DNA from: JAEUHO01 sp046350655
Lineage (GTDB): Bacteria; Planctomycetota; PLA2; JAEUHO01
Reading direction: 5' to 3'
Assembly: GCA_046350655.1 (NCBI GenBank)
Contig: JAXMAB010000012.1
Location: 62,001 to 126,000 of the forward strand
DNA: 64,000 bases
The translations under genes were made by a program, and so were the position numbers. Position 1 is the stretch's first letter. Each line of letters opens with the position of its first letter. The notes under the pieces are model-generated. The model made no database searches and was not told the DNA's origin. It worked only from the letters and a program-made list of their open reading frames with translations. Below, one piece after another: positions 54,122 through 64,000 of this stretch.

Positions 54122-54391
54122 GCCGCCGGACCGGGTCCCCCCCGGCCCTCCGCTCCCCCCTGCCCCCGAACGGGCCCCCTTTCCCCCCACGGGATCGGAT
54201 CCCCCCGGGTCGGTTCACCGGGGGGCGCTGATTCCGGACGCCCCGGGGGAACTTCGTGACGTCGTCCGGGTACGAGACGTCTCTTCTGTAGCGACTGGAC
54301 CGGACGGCCGTCGGCGGCCGCCCGGGGGTCCGGCGGGCCTTCGGTGGGAAGGCGGCCGGGCGACGTGCGTCCAAGGGGGCGAAGGACCCCC

Positions 54392-55087
54392 GTGCCCCCC
54401 ACCCCGCCCCTCCCCGTCCCCGTGCCGTCGCCCGCGCTGCCGCGCACGGCCCCGGTCCTCACCCTGCCCCACCCCGGCATGCCCCCGCCCCGCCTCGACC
54501 GCGACGGCCGCGTCCTCCCGGACCGCGCCCAGATGGACCGTTGGGTCGCGCGCCTGCGCGAGCGGGACGAAGGCGCCCTGCGGGAGGTGGTCGAGGCGTT
54601 CGGGGAGCGGATCACGGCGGTGGTGGCGGGCGTGCTGCGCGACCGCGACGCGGTGGACGACGTCGTGCAGGAGACGTTCGTCAAGGCGTACACGCGGATC
54701 GACGCGTTCAAGGGCGACGCCGGGCTGTTCACGTGGCTGTACCGGATCGCGGTGAACACCGCGAAGGACCACGCGAAGGCCCGGAGCCGCCGGCCCGCGG
54801 CGTCGCTCGACGAGCTGTCGTCGGGCGCCGTCGGGTTCGCCGCGGCGGAGTCCGCGCCGGCCGTCGAGCGCCTCGAGGACCGCGAGCAGCGGAACCTCGT
54901 GCGGCGCGCGGTGGCCGCCCTGCCGGCCGTGTTCCGGTCGGTGCTGGTGCTGCGGGAGATCGAGGGGTTGCGCTACGAAGAGATCGCGCAGATCCTCGAC
55001 ATCTCGCTCGGCACCGTGGAGTCGCGCCTCTTCCGCGCGCGACGCCGCCTGAAGGCCCTGCTCGAGAAGCTCGGAGCGTCCGCATGA
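54392..55087 (+). CDS. RpoE-like ECF sigma factor
   Basis: 231 residues from GTG 54392 with AAGGA 5 nt upstream; ATG 54479 or 54533 would drop a Pro-rich leader. Region 2: DDVVQETFVKAYTRIDAF and GLFTWLYRIAVNTAKDHAKA. Region 4: LPAVFRSVLVLREIEGLRYE, EEIAQILDISLGTVESRLFR. It belongs to classical ECF sigma factors, not the kinase-linked type. The stop overlaps the next start (ATGA), typical of a sigma/anti-sigma pair. Confidence 0.93.
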   Translation: MPPTPPLPVPVPSPALPRTAPVLTLPHPGMPPPRLDRDGRVLPDRAQMDRWVARLRERDEGALREVVEAFGERITAVVAGVLRDRDAVDDVVQETFVKAYTRIDAFKGDAGLFTWLYRIAVNTAKDHAKARSRRPAASLDELSSGAVGFAAAESAPAVERLEDREQRNLVRRAVAALPAVFRSVLVLREIEGLRYEEIAQILDISLGTVESRLFRARRRLKALLEKLGASA

Positions 55088-55452
55088 CCGGTTCCCACCC
55101 CCGAGACCCGCGCCCCGCGCGCGACCGCGACGACGCGGTCCTCGCGTCGGCGTTCGACGCCTGGCGCCGCGACGTGGCGGGCGTCCGCCCCGTGCCGCAC
55201 CTGGCCGAACGGGTGCTGGCCGCCGCCGCGCGCGGCGAGGTCGAGTCGTCGCGCTTCCGGCGCCTGGCCCGCGTGTACGCGGCCGCGGCGTCGGTGCTCG
55301 CGGCCGCCGGCGTGGCCGGTGCGCTGCTCGCGCGCTCGCCCGACCGCGAGGTCGCGGCGGCGCGGCCGCCGTCGGTCCACGACCTCGAGGAGGCGCGGCT
55401 CACGCGCGTCGGCCGCGACTCGGTCACCCACCTCACCGTGGACGGGAGGTGA
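55084..55452 (+). CDS. Putative anti-sigma factor, single-span
   Basis: 122 residues. The ATG overlaps the sigma stop (ATGA). A soluble N-terminal 60 residues precede one membrane span (VYAAAASVLAAAGVAGALLA) and a short outer tail. No ZAS (HxxxCxxC) zinc motif is seen, so assignment as anti-sigma rests on size, topology and coupling. Confidence 0.65.
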   Translation: MTGSHPRDPRPARDRDDAVLASAFDAWRRDVAGVRPVPHLAERVLAAAARGEVESSRFRRLARVYAAAASVLAAAGVAGALLARSPDREVAAARPPSVHDLEEARLTRVGRDSVTHLTVDGR

Positions 55453-55456
55453 CCCC

Positions 55457-55792
55457 ATGGTCCGCACCCTCACGATCGTGACGCTGCTCGCCCTCGTCGC
55501 CGGCCTGTCGGTCGGGTTCTTCGTCGCGGAGGTCCGCGCGACCTCGCGACCGGTCTCGACCGCGACCCCGACGGACCCGGTGATCGAGCAGCGCGTGCAG
55601 GACTACGTCCGCTTCTACGACCTCGCGCCGGCCCAGGCCGACGAGGTCCGGGCGGCCCTGAAGGAGTACGACCAGGGCCTGCTGAACCTGCTGAACCGCC
55701 TGCGCGTCCAGCACCGCGAGGACTTCAAGGCCCTCTCGGACCGGGCGGACGCCCGGATCCGGGCGACCCTTCCCCCGGTCAAGGATCGGTAG
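55457..55792 (+). CDS. Small membrane-anchored helical protein of the sigma operon
   Basis: 111 residues; the ATG at 55457 has GGAGGTG 5 nt upstream and lies 4 bp after the previous stop. An N-terminal anchor (LTIVTLLALVAGLSVGFFVA) is followed by a helical domain (VIEQRVQDYVRFYDLAPAQA, LLNLLNRLRVQHREDFKAL). The layout sigma, anti-sigma-like, helical outer protein resembles Spy/CpxP- or CnrX-like sensor arrangements, but similarity is only structural in style. Confidence 0.68.
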   Translation: MVRTLTIVTLLALVAGLSVGFFVAEVRATSRPVSTATPTDPVIEQRVQDYVRFYDLAPAQADEVRAALKEYDQGLLNLLNRLRVQHREDFKALSDRADARIRATLPPVKDR

Positions 55793-55888
55793 CAGAGGGC
55801 GGCGCCGCGGGCGCGTCCCCGTATACTCCCGGGCTTCCGGGGGTCCCGGGGCCCCGTCGCCCCCGCGGAACCCGGAGACGAGGACAGG

Positions 55889-57652
55889 ATGCCCCGCGCG
55901 GTCGGACTGGACGTCGGACGTCGCCTGTTGAAGCTCGCTGTCGCCAGCGGGTCGGCGAAGTCCTTCAAGATCCAGCGCTTCATCGTCGAGGAGCTGCCCG
56001 ACGGGACCGGCGAGGAGGGCGAGGCCGCCCGGGTCGAGGCGATCCGCAACGTCTTCGTCGAGAACAAGCTGACGAAGGAGGACGTCTGCGTCTCCTTCGA
56101 CGCGGGCACGACGGTGTTCCGCGACGTGGCCGTCCCGTTCCGGGCCGACGACCAGATCGAGAAGGTGGTGCGGTTCGAGGCCGAGAACCACCTCCACGGC
56201 CGCGCGATCGAGGACGTGATCGTCAACTGGGTGAAGACGGGCGAGACGAAGGACGGCAGCCAGGTCCTCGTGATGGCGGCCCCCAAGGCCGAGCTGGCGC
56301 AGCGGCTCGGGACCCTCCGGCGCGCGGGCATCGAGCCCGCCAGCGTCGACCTCGACGCGACCGCGTTCTACACCGCGTGCGCCGTCACCGGCGTCGTCGC
56401 GGAGCACCCGAACTCCGTCCTCCTCGAGATCGGCGCCCGCACGACGAACCTCGTGCTCGTGGACGGCGGCGAGCTGCGCGCCGTGCGCTCGTTCCTCGTC
56501 GGCGCGGACACGGTGACCGCCGCGGTGGCGTCGGACCTGTCCCTGCCGCAGGGCGAGGCCGCGCGCCGCGCGCTGACCCCGGGCCCGGGCGACGGCGACC
56601 TGCTGGTGCCCGCCGTCGCGCCGCAGGAGTCCGCGAAGTCGGTCGCGGAGCTCGAGGCCGACGTCACGGGCCAGCGCCGCGAGGAGTTCGTCCGGAAGCT
56701 TCAGCGCGAGATCATGCGCTCGGTGACGTCGGCCCGCGCGACGAACGCCCCGGAGAAGATCCTCGTCGCGGGCGGCGGCTCGCTGCTCCCGGGGCTCACC
56801 GACGTGCTGGCCGAGCGCCTCGGCATGCCCGTCGAGCGCATCAGCCTCCTCACGCGGCTCGGCGTCGACGCGGAGTCGCCCGACCCGGCGCTCGCCGACG
56901 CCGTCGCGCCGACCGCCGTCGGCTGCGCGCTCCGCCTGCTCGGCGCCGACCCGCTGCAGGTCGAGCTCCGCAAGGACGAGTTCGCGCCGACGAACACGTT
57001 CGAGGTCGTCCGCGGCGTCCTCGCCACGACGGTGACGTTGCTCGTCGTGCTGTTCGCGTTCCTCGCGTACACCGCGAAGGAGCGCGCCGACGCCGAGCGC
57101 AACCTCTTCCTCGGCCGCAACACGACCTCGATCGCGAGCAAGGCGCGGACGATCCTCGAGTCGGTCGAGAAGCGGTACCAGCAGGACCTGAAGGGCAAGG
57201 AGGACAAGGAGGCGGCGAGCGAGGCGAAGCGGATCGCCGGCGCCATCCCGCCGGACCCGAACTACCTCTACGCCGTCCGCAACCACCTCCAGCGGCGCTA
57301 CCGCGAGCTCGAGGAGGGCCTCGGCCTCTCGAAGGACATCCCGGTCATCGAGAGCGCGCTGAAGGTGTGGGTCGAGGTCTACGGGGCCCTCGAGAAGGTC
57401 CCCCGCGAGAAGCTCGGCTGGTTCCGCATCAACAAGGGCGAGTTCGGGCAGAACGTCGCCAGCATCACGATCGAGTGCGCCGACATCGGCGTCGTCGACA
57501 CGGTGGTCGAGGCGCTGAAGGCCAACACCTACCTCACCGGCCGCGCGAAGGACCGCTCGCGCCCCGTGACGGTCGGCAACCAGCAGACGAACAACCAGAC
57601 GAACCGGACGACGGCCCGCATCGAGATCCTGTTCGAGGACGTCACGAAGTGA
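55889..57652 (+). CDS. pilM: PilM-PilN-like fusion, type IV pilus/type II secretion assembly
   Basis: 587 residues. The N-terminal 350 form the actin-like PilM fold: AVGLDVGRRLLKLAVAS, VPFRADDQIEKVVRFEAENH, LLEIGARTTNLVLVDGGELR, ILVAGGGSLLPGLTDVLAER. A membrane span follows at about 374-395 (GVLATTVTLLVVLFAFLAYT), then a coiled coil and a periplasmic domain, the topology of PilN. It is thus a natural PilM+PilN fusion, comparable to GspL in type II secretion. It is followed 4 bp later by a PilO-like gene. The secretin and ATPase genes are not in this window. Confidence 0.88.
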   Translation: MPRAVGLDVGRRLLKLAVASGSAKSFKIQRFIVEELPDGTGEEGEAARVEAIRNVFVENKLTKEDVCVSFDAGTTVFRDVAVPFRADDQIEKVVRFEAENHLHGRAIEDVIVNWVKTGETKDGSQVLVMAAPKAELAQRLGTLRRAGIEPASVDLDATAFYTACAVTGVVAEHPNSVLLEIGARTTNLVLVDGGELRAVRSFLVGADTVTAAVASDLSLPQGEAARRALTPGPGDGDLLVPAVAPQESAKSVAELEADVTGQRREEFVRKLQREIMRSVTSARATNAPEKILVAGGGSLLPGLTDVLAERLGMPVERISLLTRLGVDAESPDPALADAVAPTAVGCALRLLGADPLQVELRKDEFAPTNTFEVVRGVLATTVTLLVVLFAFLAYTAKERADAERNLFLGRNTTSIASKARTILESVEKRYQQDLKGKEDKEAASEAKRIAGAIPPDPNYLYAVRNHLQRRYRELEEGLGLSKDIPVIESALKVWVEVYGALEKVPREKLGWFRINKGEFGQNVASITIECADIGVVDTVVEALKANTYLTGRAKDRSRPVTVGNQQTNNQTNRTTARIEILFEDVTK

Positions 57653-57656
57653 CCCC

Positions 57657-58274
57657 ATGAGCGACGCCGCCCCCAAGAGCTCCGGTGACTTCCTGCGGTT
57701 CTTCGTCGTCGTGATGGCGCTGATGGCCGGCGTGATGGCCTACTTCTGGCGGCACTCCGAGGCCGAGGCCGCCGGGTTCCGCCGCGCGAACGACGCCGCG
57801 AAGGCCCTGTTCGGCGACGAGAAGGCCGGCGTGAAGCCGCCGCCCGAGAAGACCCCCACCACGATCCGCGGGCTCGCCGTGGGCCTCCTCGAGTACCTCG
57901 CGACGAACCGCGACGCCCGCAAGGACGACAAGGGCGGCCTCCTGATCCCGACGTCGGTGATCCGCGACCGCCTGCAGGGCGCCGGCCTCAAGCAGACGAG
58001 CATCGGCCAGGAGAACGTCAGCAAGTACCAGGGCGCGAAGCGGTTCGAGGAGGTCTCGGTCAGCGTGCAGATCGAGCCCTGCGACATGTACCAGCTCGCG
58101 ACGTTCCTCTACACCGTCGAGCAGTCGAGCCCGATCTACCGCATCCTCGACGTGAAGTGGGAGCTGCGCCCCGAGCGCGAGAACCCGTACACCCCGGGGA
58201 CGCAGCCAGGCCACCTCATCGGGCGCCCCACGGTCAAGATCGGCTTTCGGAGGCCTCTGACAGGCGCGCGGTGA
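57657..58274 (+). CDS. PilO/GspM-like inner-membrane assembly protein
   Basis: 205 residues. A short cytoplasmic N-terminus, one span (FFVVVMALMAGVMAYFW), a helical stretch and a ferredoxin-like C-terminal domain (VSVSVQIEPCDMYQLATFLY, SPIYRILDVKWELRPE) fit the PilO/GspM topology. Placement directly after the PilM-PilN fusion supports this. The last 21 codons lie inside a tandem repeat whose second copy preserves the same C-terminal peptide with different codons. Confidence 0.72.
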   Translation: MSDAAPKSSGDFLRFFVVVMALMAGVMAYFWRHSEAEAAGFRRANDAAKALFGDEKAGVKPPPEKTPTTIRGLAVGLLEYLATNRDARKDDKGGLLIPTSVIRDRLQGAGLKQTSIGQENVSKYQGAKRFEEVSVSVQIEPCDMYQLATFLYTVEQSSPIYRILDVKWELRPERENPYTPGTQPGHLIGRPTVKIGFRRPLTGAR

Positions 58275-58716
58275 TGCCTCGCGGGCAGTTCGGCTCCGCG
58301 GCGCCGATTGTCGGGGATCGAACGCGCCGGATGGACTCGGTCGGGGCTTGAAGATCCAGAGCGGCTCGACCGCTCCGCCGTGCCCGCGGGAGGGCGAAGA
58401 TGCCCCTCGCCTCGGACGTGTGATCTCCCAGCGAACGGGCGCCTAGGCCCCGCCACCTCATCGGGCGCCCCACGGTCAAGATCGGCTTTCGGAGACCGCT
58501 GACCGGCGCCCGATGAGGTGAGTTGGCTACGCGGGCAGTTCGGCTCCGCGGCGCCGATTCACGAAGATCGAACGCGCCTGATGGACTCGGACGGGGCCTG
58601 AAGATCCAGAGCGGCTCGACCGCTCCGCCGTGCCCGCGGGAGGGCGGAGACGCCGCTCGCCTCGGACGTGTGATCTCCCGGCGAACGGGCGCCTAGGCCC
58701 CGCCACCGCATCGGGC
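58211..58716. repeat. Tandem repeat of about 245 bp (2 copies plus fragment)
   Basis: Copy 1 is at 58211-58452, copy 2 at 58453-58702; a short third start lies at 58703. The first 40 bp are identical, then a divergent block (58250-58280 vs 58492-58525), then about 170 bp of high identity containing hairpins such as GAGCGG ctcga CCGCTC. Copy 1 includes the last codons and stop of the pilO-like gene. In copy 2 the end GGCGCCCGATGAGGTG is a perfect 16-bp inverse of the copy start CACCTCATCGGGCGCC. No gene is supported in the rest. Confidence 0.9.
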
Positions 58717-58774
58717 GGACGCCGCAGGACGCGGCGCTCGGAAGCGTCGGACGGGCGCCGGACAGGGGCGGGCG

Positions 58775-58800
58775 CGCGCGGCGTGGAGGCACGCCGCGCG
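58775..58800 (-). terminator. Hairpin after carB
   Basis: A perfect 11-bp stem, CGCGCGGCGTG with CACGCCGCGCG, 4-nt loop, 5 bp beyond the carB stop. No T run. Confidence 0.55.
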
Positions 58801-58805
58801 AGGGA

Positions 58806-62075
<3,270 letters not shown>

Positions 62076-62191
62076 GCCGCGGGCGGTCCTTCAACCCGGG
62101 GGGAACGGCGGGGGGGCCGTCGGGTCGCGCGAAGATAGCGGAGGCGGGCCCCGTGGGTGAGACGGGGCGGCAGCCCCGGTAGGATCCGGCG

Positions 62192-62950
62192 ATGCCCTGG
62201 GTCCGCCGCCGCTACCGCGGCAACAAAGTCTGGGTCGAAACCGACGCCGCCGAGGCCTATGTCCTCGACGAGCGCGGGCTGGCCCACCTCCGCTACAAGC
62301 CCGAGGACGACCGCACCTACTCCGTCCGGCCGAAGGAGCTGTCCCCGGTGGACGACGCCCCCCCTCCCCCGGCCTCCGCCTCCGCGGCGGATGCCGCCCC
62401 CGGGGAGCCCGCGCCCGCCGCCGCCCCGAAGCGCCGGGCGCCCCGCGCCGCCGCCGGCCGGACCGTCGAGGCCGTCGCGCCCACCGACCCCGACGACCTC
62501 GACGTCCCCGCGCTGCTCGGGAAGGAGCTGCAGGTCTGGACCGACGGCGCGTCGTCCGGCAACCCCGGCCCGTCCGGGGCCGGCGCCGTCCTCCTCTTCC
62601 GCGACCGGAAGAAGGAGGTGTCGGTCTTCCTCGGCGACACGACGAACAACGTGGCCGAGCTCACCGCCGTCCGCACCGCGCTCCAGCTCGTCCGCAAGCG
62701 CGACCTGCCCGTCCGCGTCCTGACGGACTCGACGTACGTGATCGGGGTGCTCACCGGCGCCATGAAGGTGAAGGCGAACGCCGAGCTCGTCGCGTCGATC
62801 CGCGCCGAGCTCGCCGACTTCCCCGACCTGGCGTTCGTGAAGGTCGACGCCCACTCGGGCGTCACGTGGAACGAGCGCGCCGACGCGCTCGCGCGCGAAG
62901 CGGTCACGCAGCGGCGCTCGAGCGTCCGCGAGGGCAAGGTCGGCGACTGA
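62192..62950 (+). CDS. rnhA: Ribonuclease HI with N-terminal extension
   Basis: 252 residues. The C-terminal 140 form an RNase HI domain with the catalytic set Asp118 (WTDGASSGNPGPSG), Glu156 (NVAELTAV), Asp179 (LTDSTYV) and Asp231 (NERADALA). It cuts RNA in RNA-DNA hybrids. The extra 110 N-terminal residues contain a beta-rich segment (VRRRYRGNKVWVETDAAEAY) and a Pro/Ala linker, unlike the short hybrid-binding domain of eukaryotic RNase H1. Divergent from carB. Confidence 0.93.
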   Translation: MPWVRRRYRGNKVWVETDAAEAYVLDERGLAHLRYKPEDDRTYSVRPKELSPVDDAPPPPASASAADAAPGEPAPAAAPKRRAPRAAAGRTVEAVAPTDPDDLDVPALLGKELQVWTDGASSGNPGPSGAGAVLLFRDRKKEVSVFLGDTTNNVAELTAVRTALQLVRKRDLPVRVLTDSTYVIGVLTGAMKVKANAELVASIRAELADFPDLAFVKVDAHSGVTWNERADALAREAVTQRRSSVREGKVGD

Positions 62951-63163
62951 ACGACGGCCGCCGCGCCGTGGTTCGCCCCCGCGGCGCGCGAGCCCGCACG
63001 CGACGCGCGATGCGGCGGGCCTCGCGTACCGTCGCGCGCGACCGCCTCCTCGTCCGACGCGCGATCGCTTCCGCGTCGCGTTCCGCGCGTCCCGTCACGC
63101 GTCGGGCGTCGCGTCCGTCGTGCGCGATGCGGCCGCGCGCGCGACCGCGAGGCCCGGAAAACG
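62951..63163. other. Gene-free spacer after rnhA
   Basis: Very GC-rich with no supported gene. It contains two half copies of the dispersed repeat (GGGCCTCGCGTACC at 63017, GACCGCGAGGCCCG at 63143) and a weak CGCCGCG/CGCGGCG hairpin at 62959-62986. Confidence 0.45.
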
Positions 63164-63310
63164 ATCAGCCCTCGGCGGGATCGCGTCCCGTCGAGGGCTG
63201 ATAAGGAGCCAACGGCGAACTTTCTGGAGAAAAGGGGAAATGTGTGGAATGAAAGGAGGAAAGTTTTACGCTGTTGAGCAACCGCTGACTCCATGGGGAG
63301 TCTAGCGTTG
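63164..63310 (+). other. AT-rich, hairpin-bearing element (candidate small RNA or leader peptide)
   Basis: Begins with a perfect 11-bp stem, ATCAGCCCTCG with CGAGGGCTGAT (63164-63202), containing an inner GGGA/TCCC stem. A purine-rich, AT-richer stretch follows, with AAAGGGGAA before ATG 63240 of a possible 21-codon ORF (MCGMKGGKFYAVEQPLTPWG and a final Val), whose end lies in a second hairpin around GACTCCATGGGGAGTC. Composition is quite unlike the rest of the window. Strand is a guess. Confidence 0.4.
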
Positions 63311-63456
63311 GCTGGGGGTAGGTCAACGGTTGTGAGGCCCTCGGTTCTGCGCGAAACGGCCACGCGTCCGCGCGAGGGTCGCGTGACCGAAGTTGCGCGG
63401 GCGTTGCAACGTGCGAGGCGCCGCACGCACGATGAGAGGCCCGCTCATCGTGGCGA

Positions 63457-63942
63457 TCACGGTGATCGTCCCCCCGCGCCGCCCGCGTCCGCGGGCCCTT
63501 GACTCTCGGGCGCGGCGCGTTCTCTCCCCGCGGCGCCGCGGGACCCCGGAGGGCGATCCGCCGGCACGTTGATCGGCGCGCCGCGCCCCAGGGCGGGGAC
63601 GACGAGCCCCGCCGGCTCGCGGCCGGCGCGAACGCCCGGGACCGGCGCCGCCCCGTCCCGGAGCGCGGCGAGACGACGCCGGTATCGGGGCGTCAGGAAG
63701 TCCACCGCCAGCTCGGCCGCCAGCATCGGGACTTCCGTCCTCGGCACGGAGGCCGGCGCCGCGTCCCCACGATCCTCGAAGTAACCGCACCGCGCGCCCG
63801 CGAATTCGGGACAGTCGACGTCGGCGATGACCCCGACGGGACACCGCCGGTACGGGATCGGCGCCGGCGCGCCGCCCTCGAGCGGCGCCGTGAGCGCGCA
63901 TCGGCAGCGGTCGAATCGCGAGGACCCGTCCGGGATCGGCAC
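63457..63942 (-). CDS. Hypothetical Cys-containing protein
   Basis: 161 residues from GTG 63942. The N-terminal half has regularly spaced Cys (CRCALTAPL, YRRCPVGVIADVDCPEFAG, ARCGYFEDRG) that could bind a metal; the middle is helical (MLAAELAVDFLTPRYRRRLA); the last 45 residues are Pro/Gly/Arg-rich. Third-position GC is consistent with coding. No family recognised. Confidence 0.55.
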   Translation of the reverse strand: MPIPDGSSRFDRCRCALTAPLEGGAPAPIPYRRCPVGVIADVDCPEFAGARCGYFEDRGDAAPASVPRTEVPMLAAELAVDFLTPRYRRRLAALRDGAAPVPGVRAGREPAGLVVPALGRGAPINVPADRPPGSRGAAGRERAAPESQGPADAGGAGGRSP

Positions 63943-64000
63943 CTCGGCAGGATACCGCCGCCGGGAGCCCCACCCCCCCGGGTCGCTCCCGGGGCCGAGG

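Noticed and set aside
58211..58716. Tandem repeat as template/variable pair of a diversity-generating retroelement
   Set aside because: Differences are not adenine-specific and there is no reverse transcriptase gene in the window.
58211..58716. CRISPR array
   Set aside because: Only two long imperfect units, no short repeats with regular spacers, and no cas genes.
58234..58792. Two similar minus-strand ORFs (RPMRWRGLGARS) in the tandem repeat
   Set aside because: Their similarity follows from the DNA repeat itself; no ribosome site, and codon use is not gene-like. Treated as part of the repeat.

Overview
This 64 kb stretch is very GC-rich (by eye about 73% over most of its length) and densely coding on both strands. 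It has four Ser/Thr protein kinases plus a fifth truncated at the left edge, several ECF-type sigma factors placed directly beside kinases, PEGA-domain kinases, a CHAT/TPR protein, an RHS-repeat protein and a fused PilM. This mix is typical of Planctomycetota, with Myxococcota the next best guess. That placement is an inference from gene content. I saw no rRNA, tRNA or CRISPR array, but I could not search for them systematically.

Left part (1-6.8 kb, minus strand): a signalling operon runs ECF sigma factor, stand-alone sigma-region-4-like protein, PEGA kinase, then a lipoprotein that shares an uncharacterised domain with that kinase. A clear terminator follows, and then a second PEGA kinase that runs off the window. 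Plus strand, 7.4-16.4 kb: two paralogous cassettes of ECF sigma factor, soluble kinase with a DVG (not DFG) motif, and small protein are separated by a C39-like cysteine peptidase. Two of the junctions are GTGA overlaps. Next come a TPR-like protein and an exported thioredoxin-fold protein.

Middle (20-35 kb): housekeeping genes gltX, thiD, a DUF2520/Rossmann oxidoreductase, a GNAT acetyltransferase and purB are mixed with a lipoprotein, a TPR kinase, a metzincin lipoprotein, a beta-lactamase-fold hydrolase and an AraC-type regulator. An intact three-gene IS66 element (35.4-37.7 kb) abuts a lower-GC island (38.2-43.6 kb). The island holds a HEAT-like protein overlapping the end of an RHS-repeat protein that lacks its usual C-terminal core and tip, and upstream a sigma factor split by a frameshift at a GC-dinucleotide tract.

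Right part (43.7-64 kb): small exported proteins, a 1358-residue exported TPR/CHAT protein, and a DUF1284 protein translationally coupled to a three-domain ceramidase / C45 acyltransferase / alpha-beta hydrolase fusion. Then follow a sigma/anti-sigma-like trio, a PilM-PilN fusion with a PilO-like partner, carB and an RNase HI. The 3' end of the pilO-like gene lies inside a 2-copy tandem repeat of about 245 bp whose copies differ only synonymously in the duplicated final codons. A palindromic repeat family (ACGCRAGGCCCG, 8-nt spacer, inverted copy) is scattered between genes, and a hairpin-rich, unusually AT-rich stretch follows the RNase H gene.
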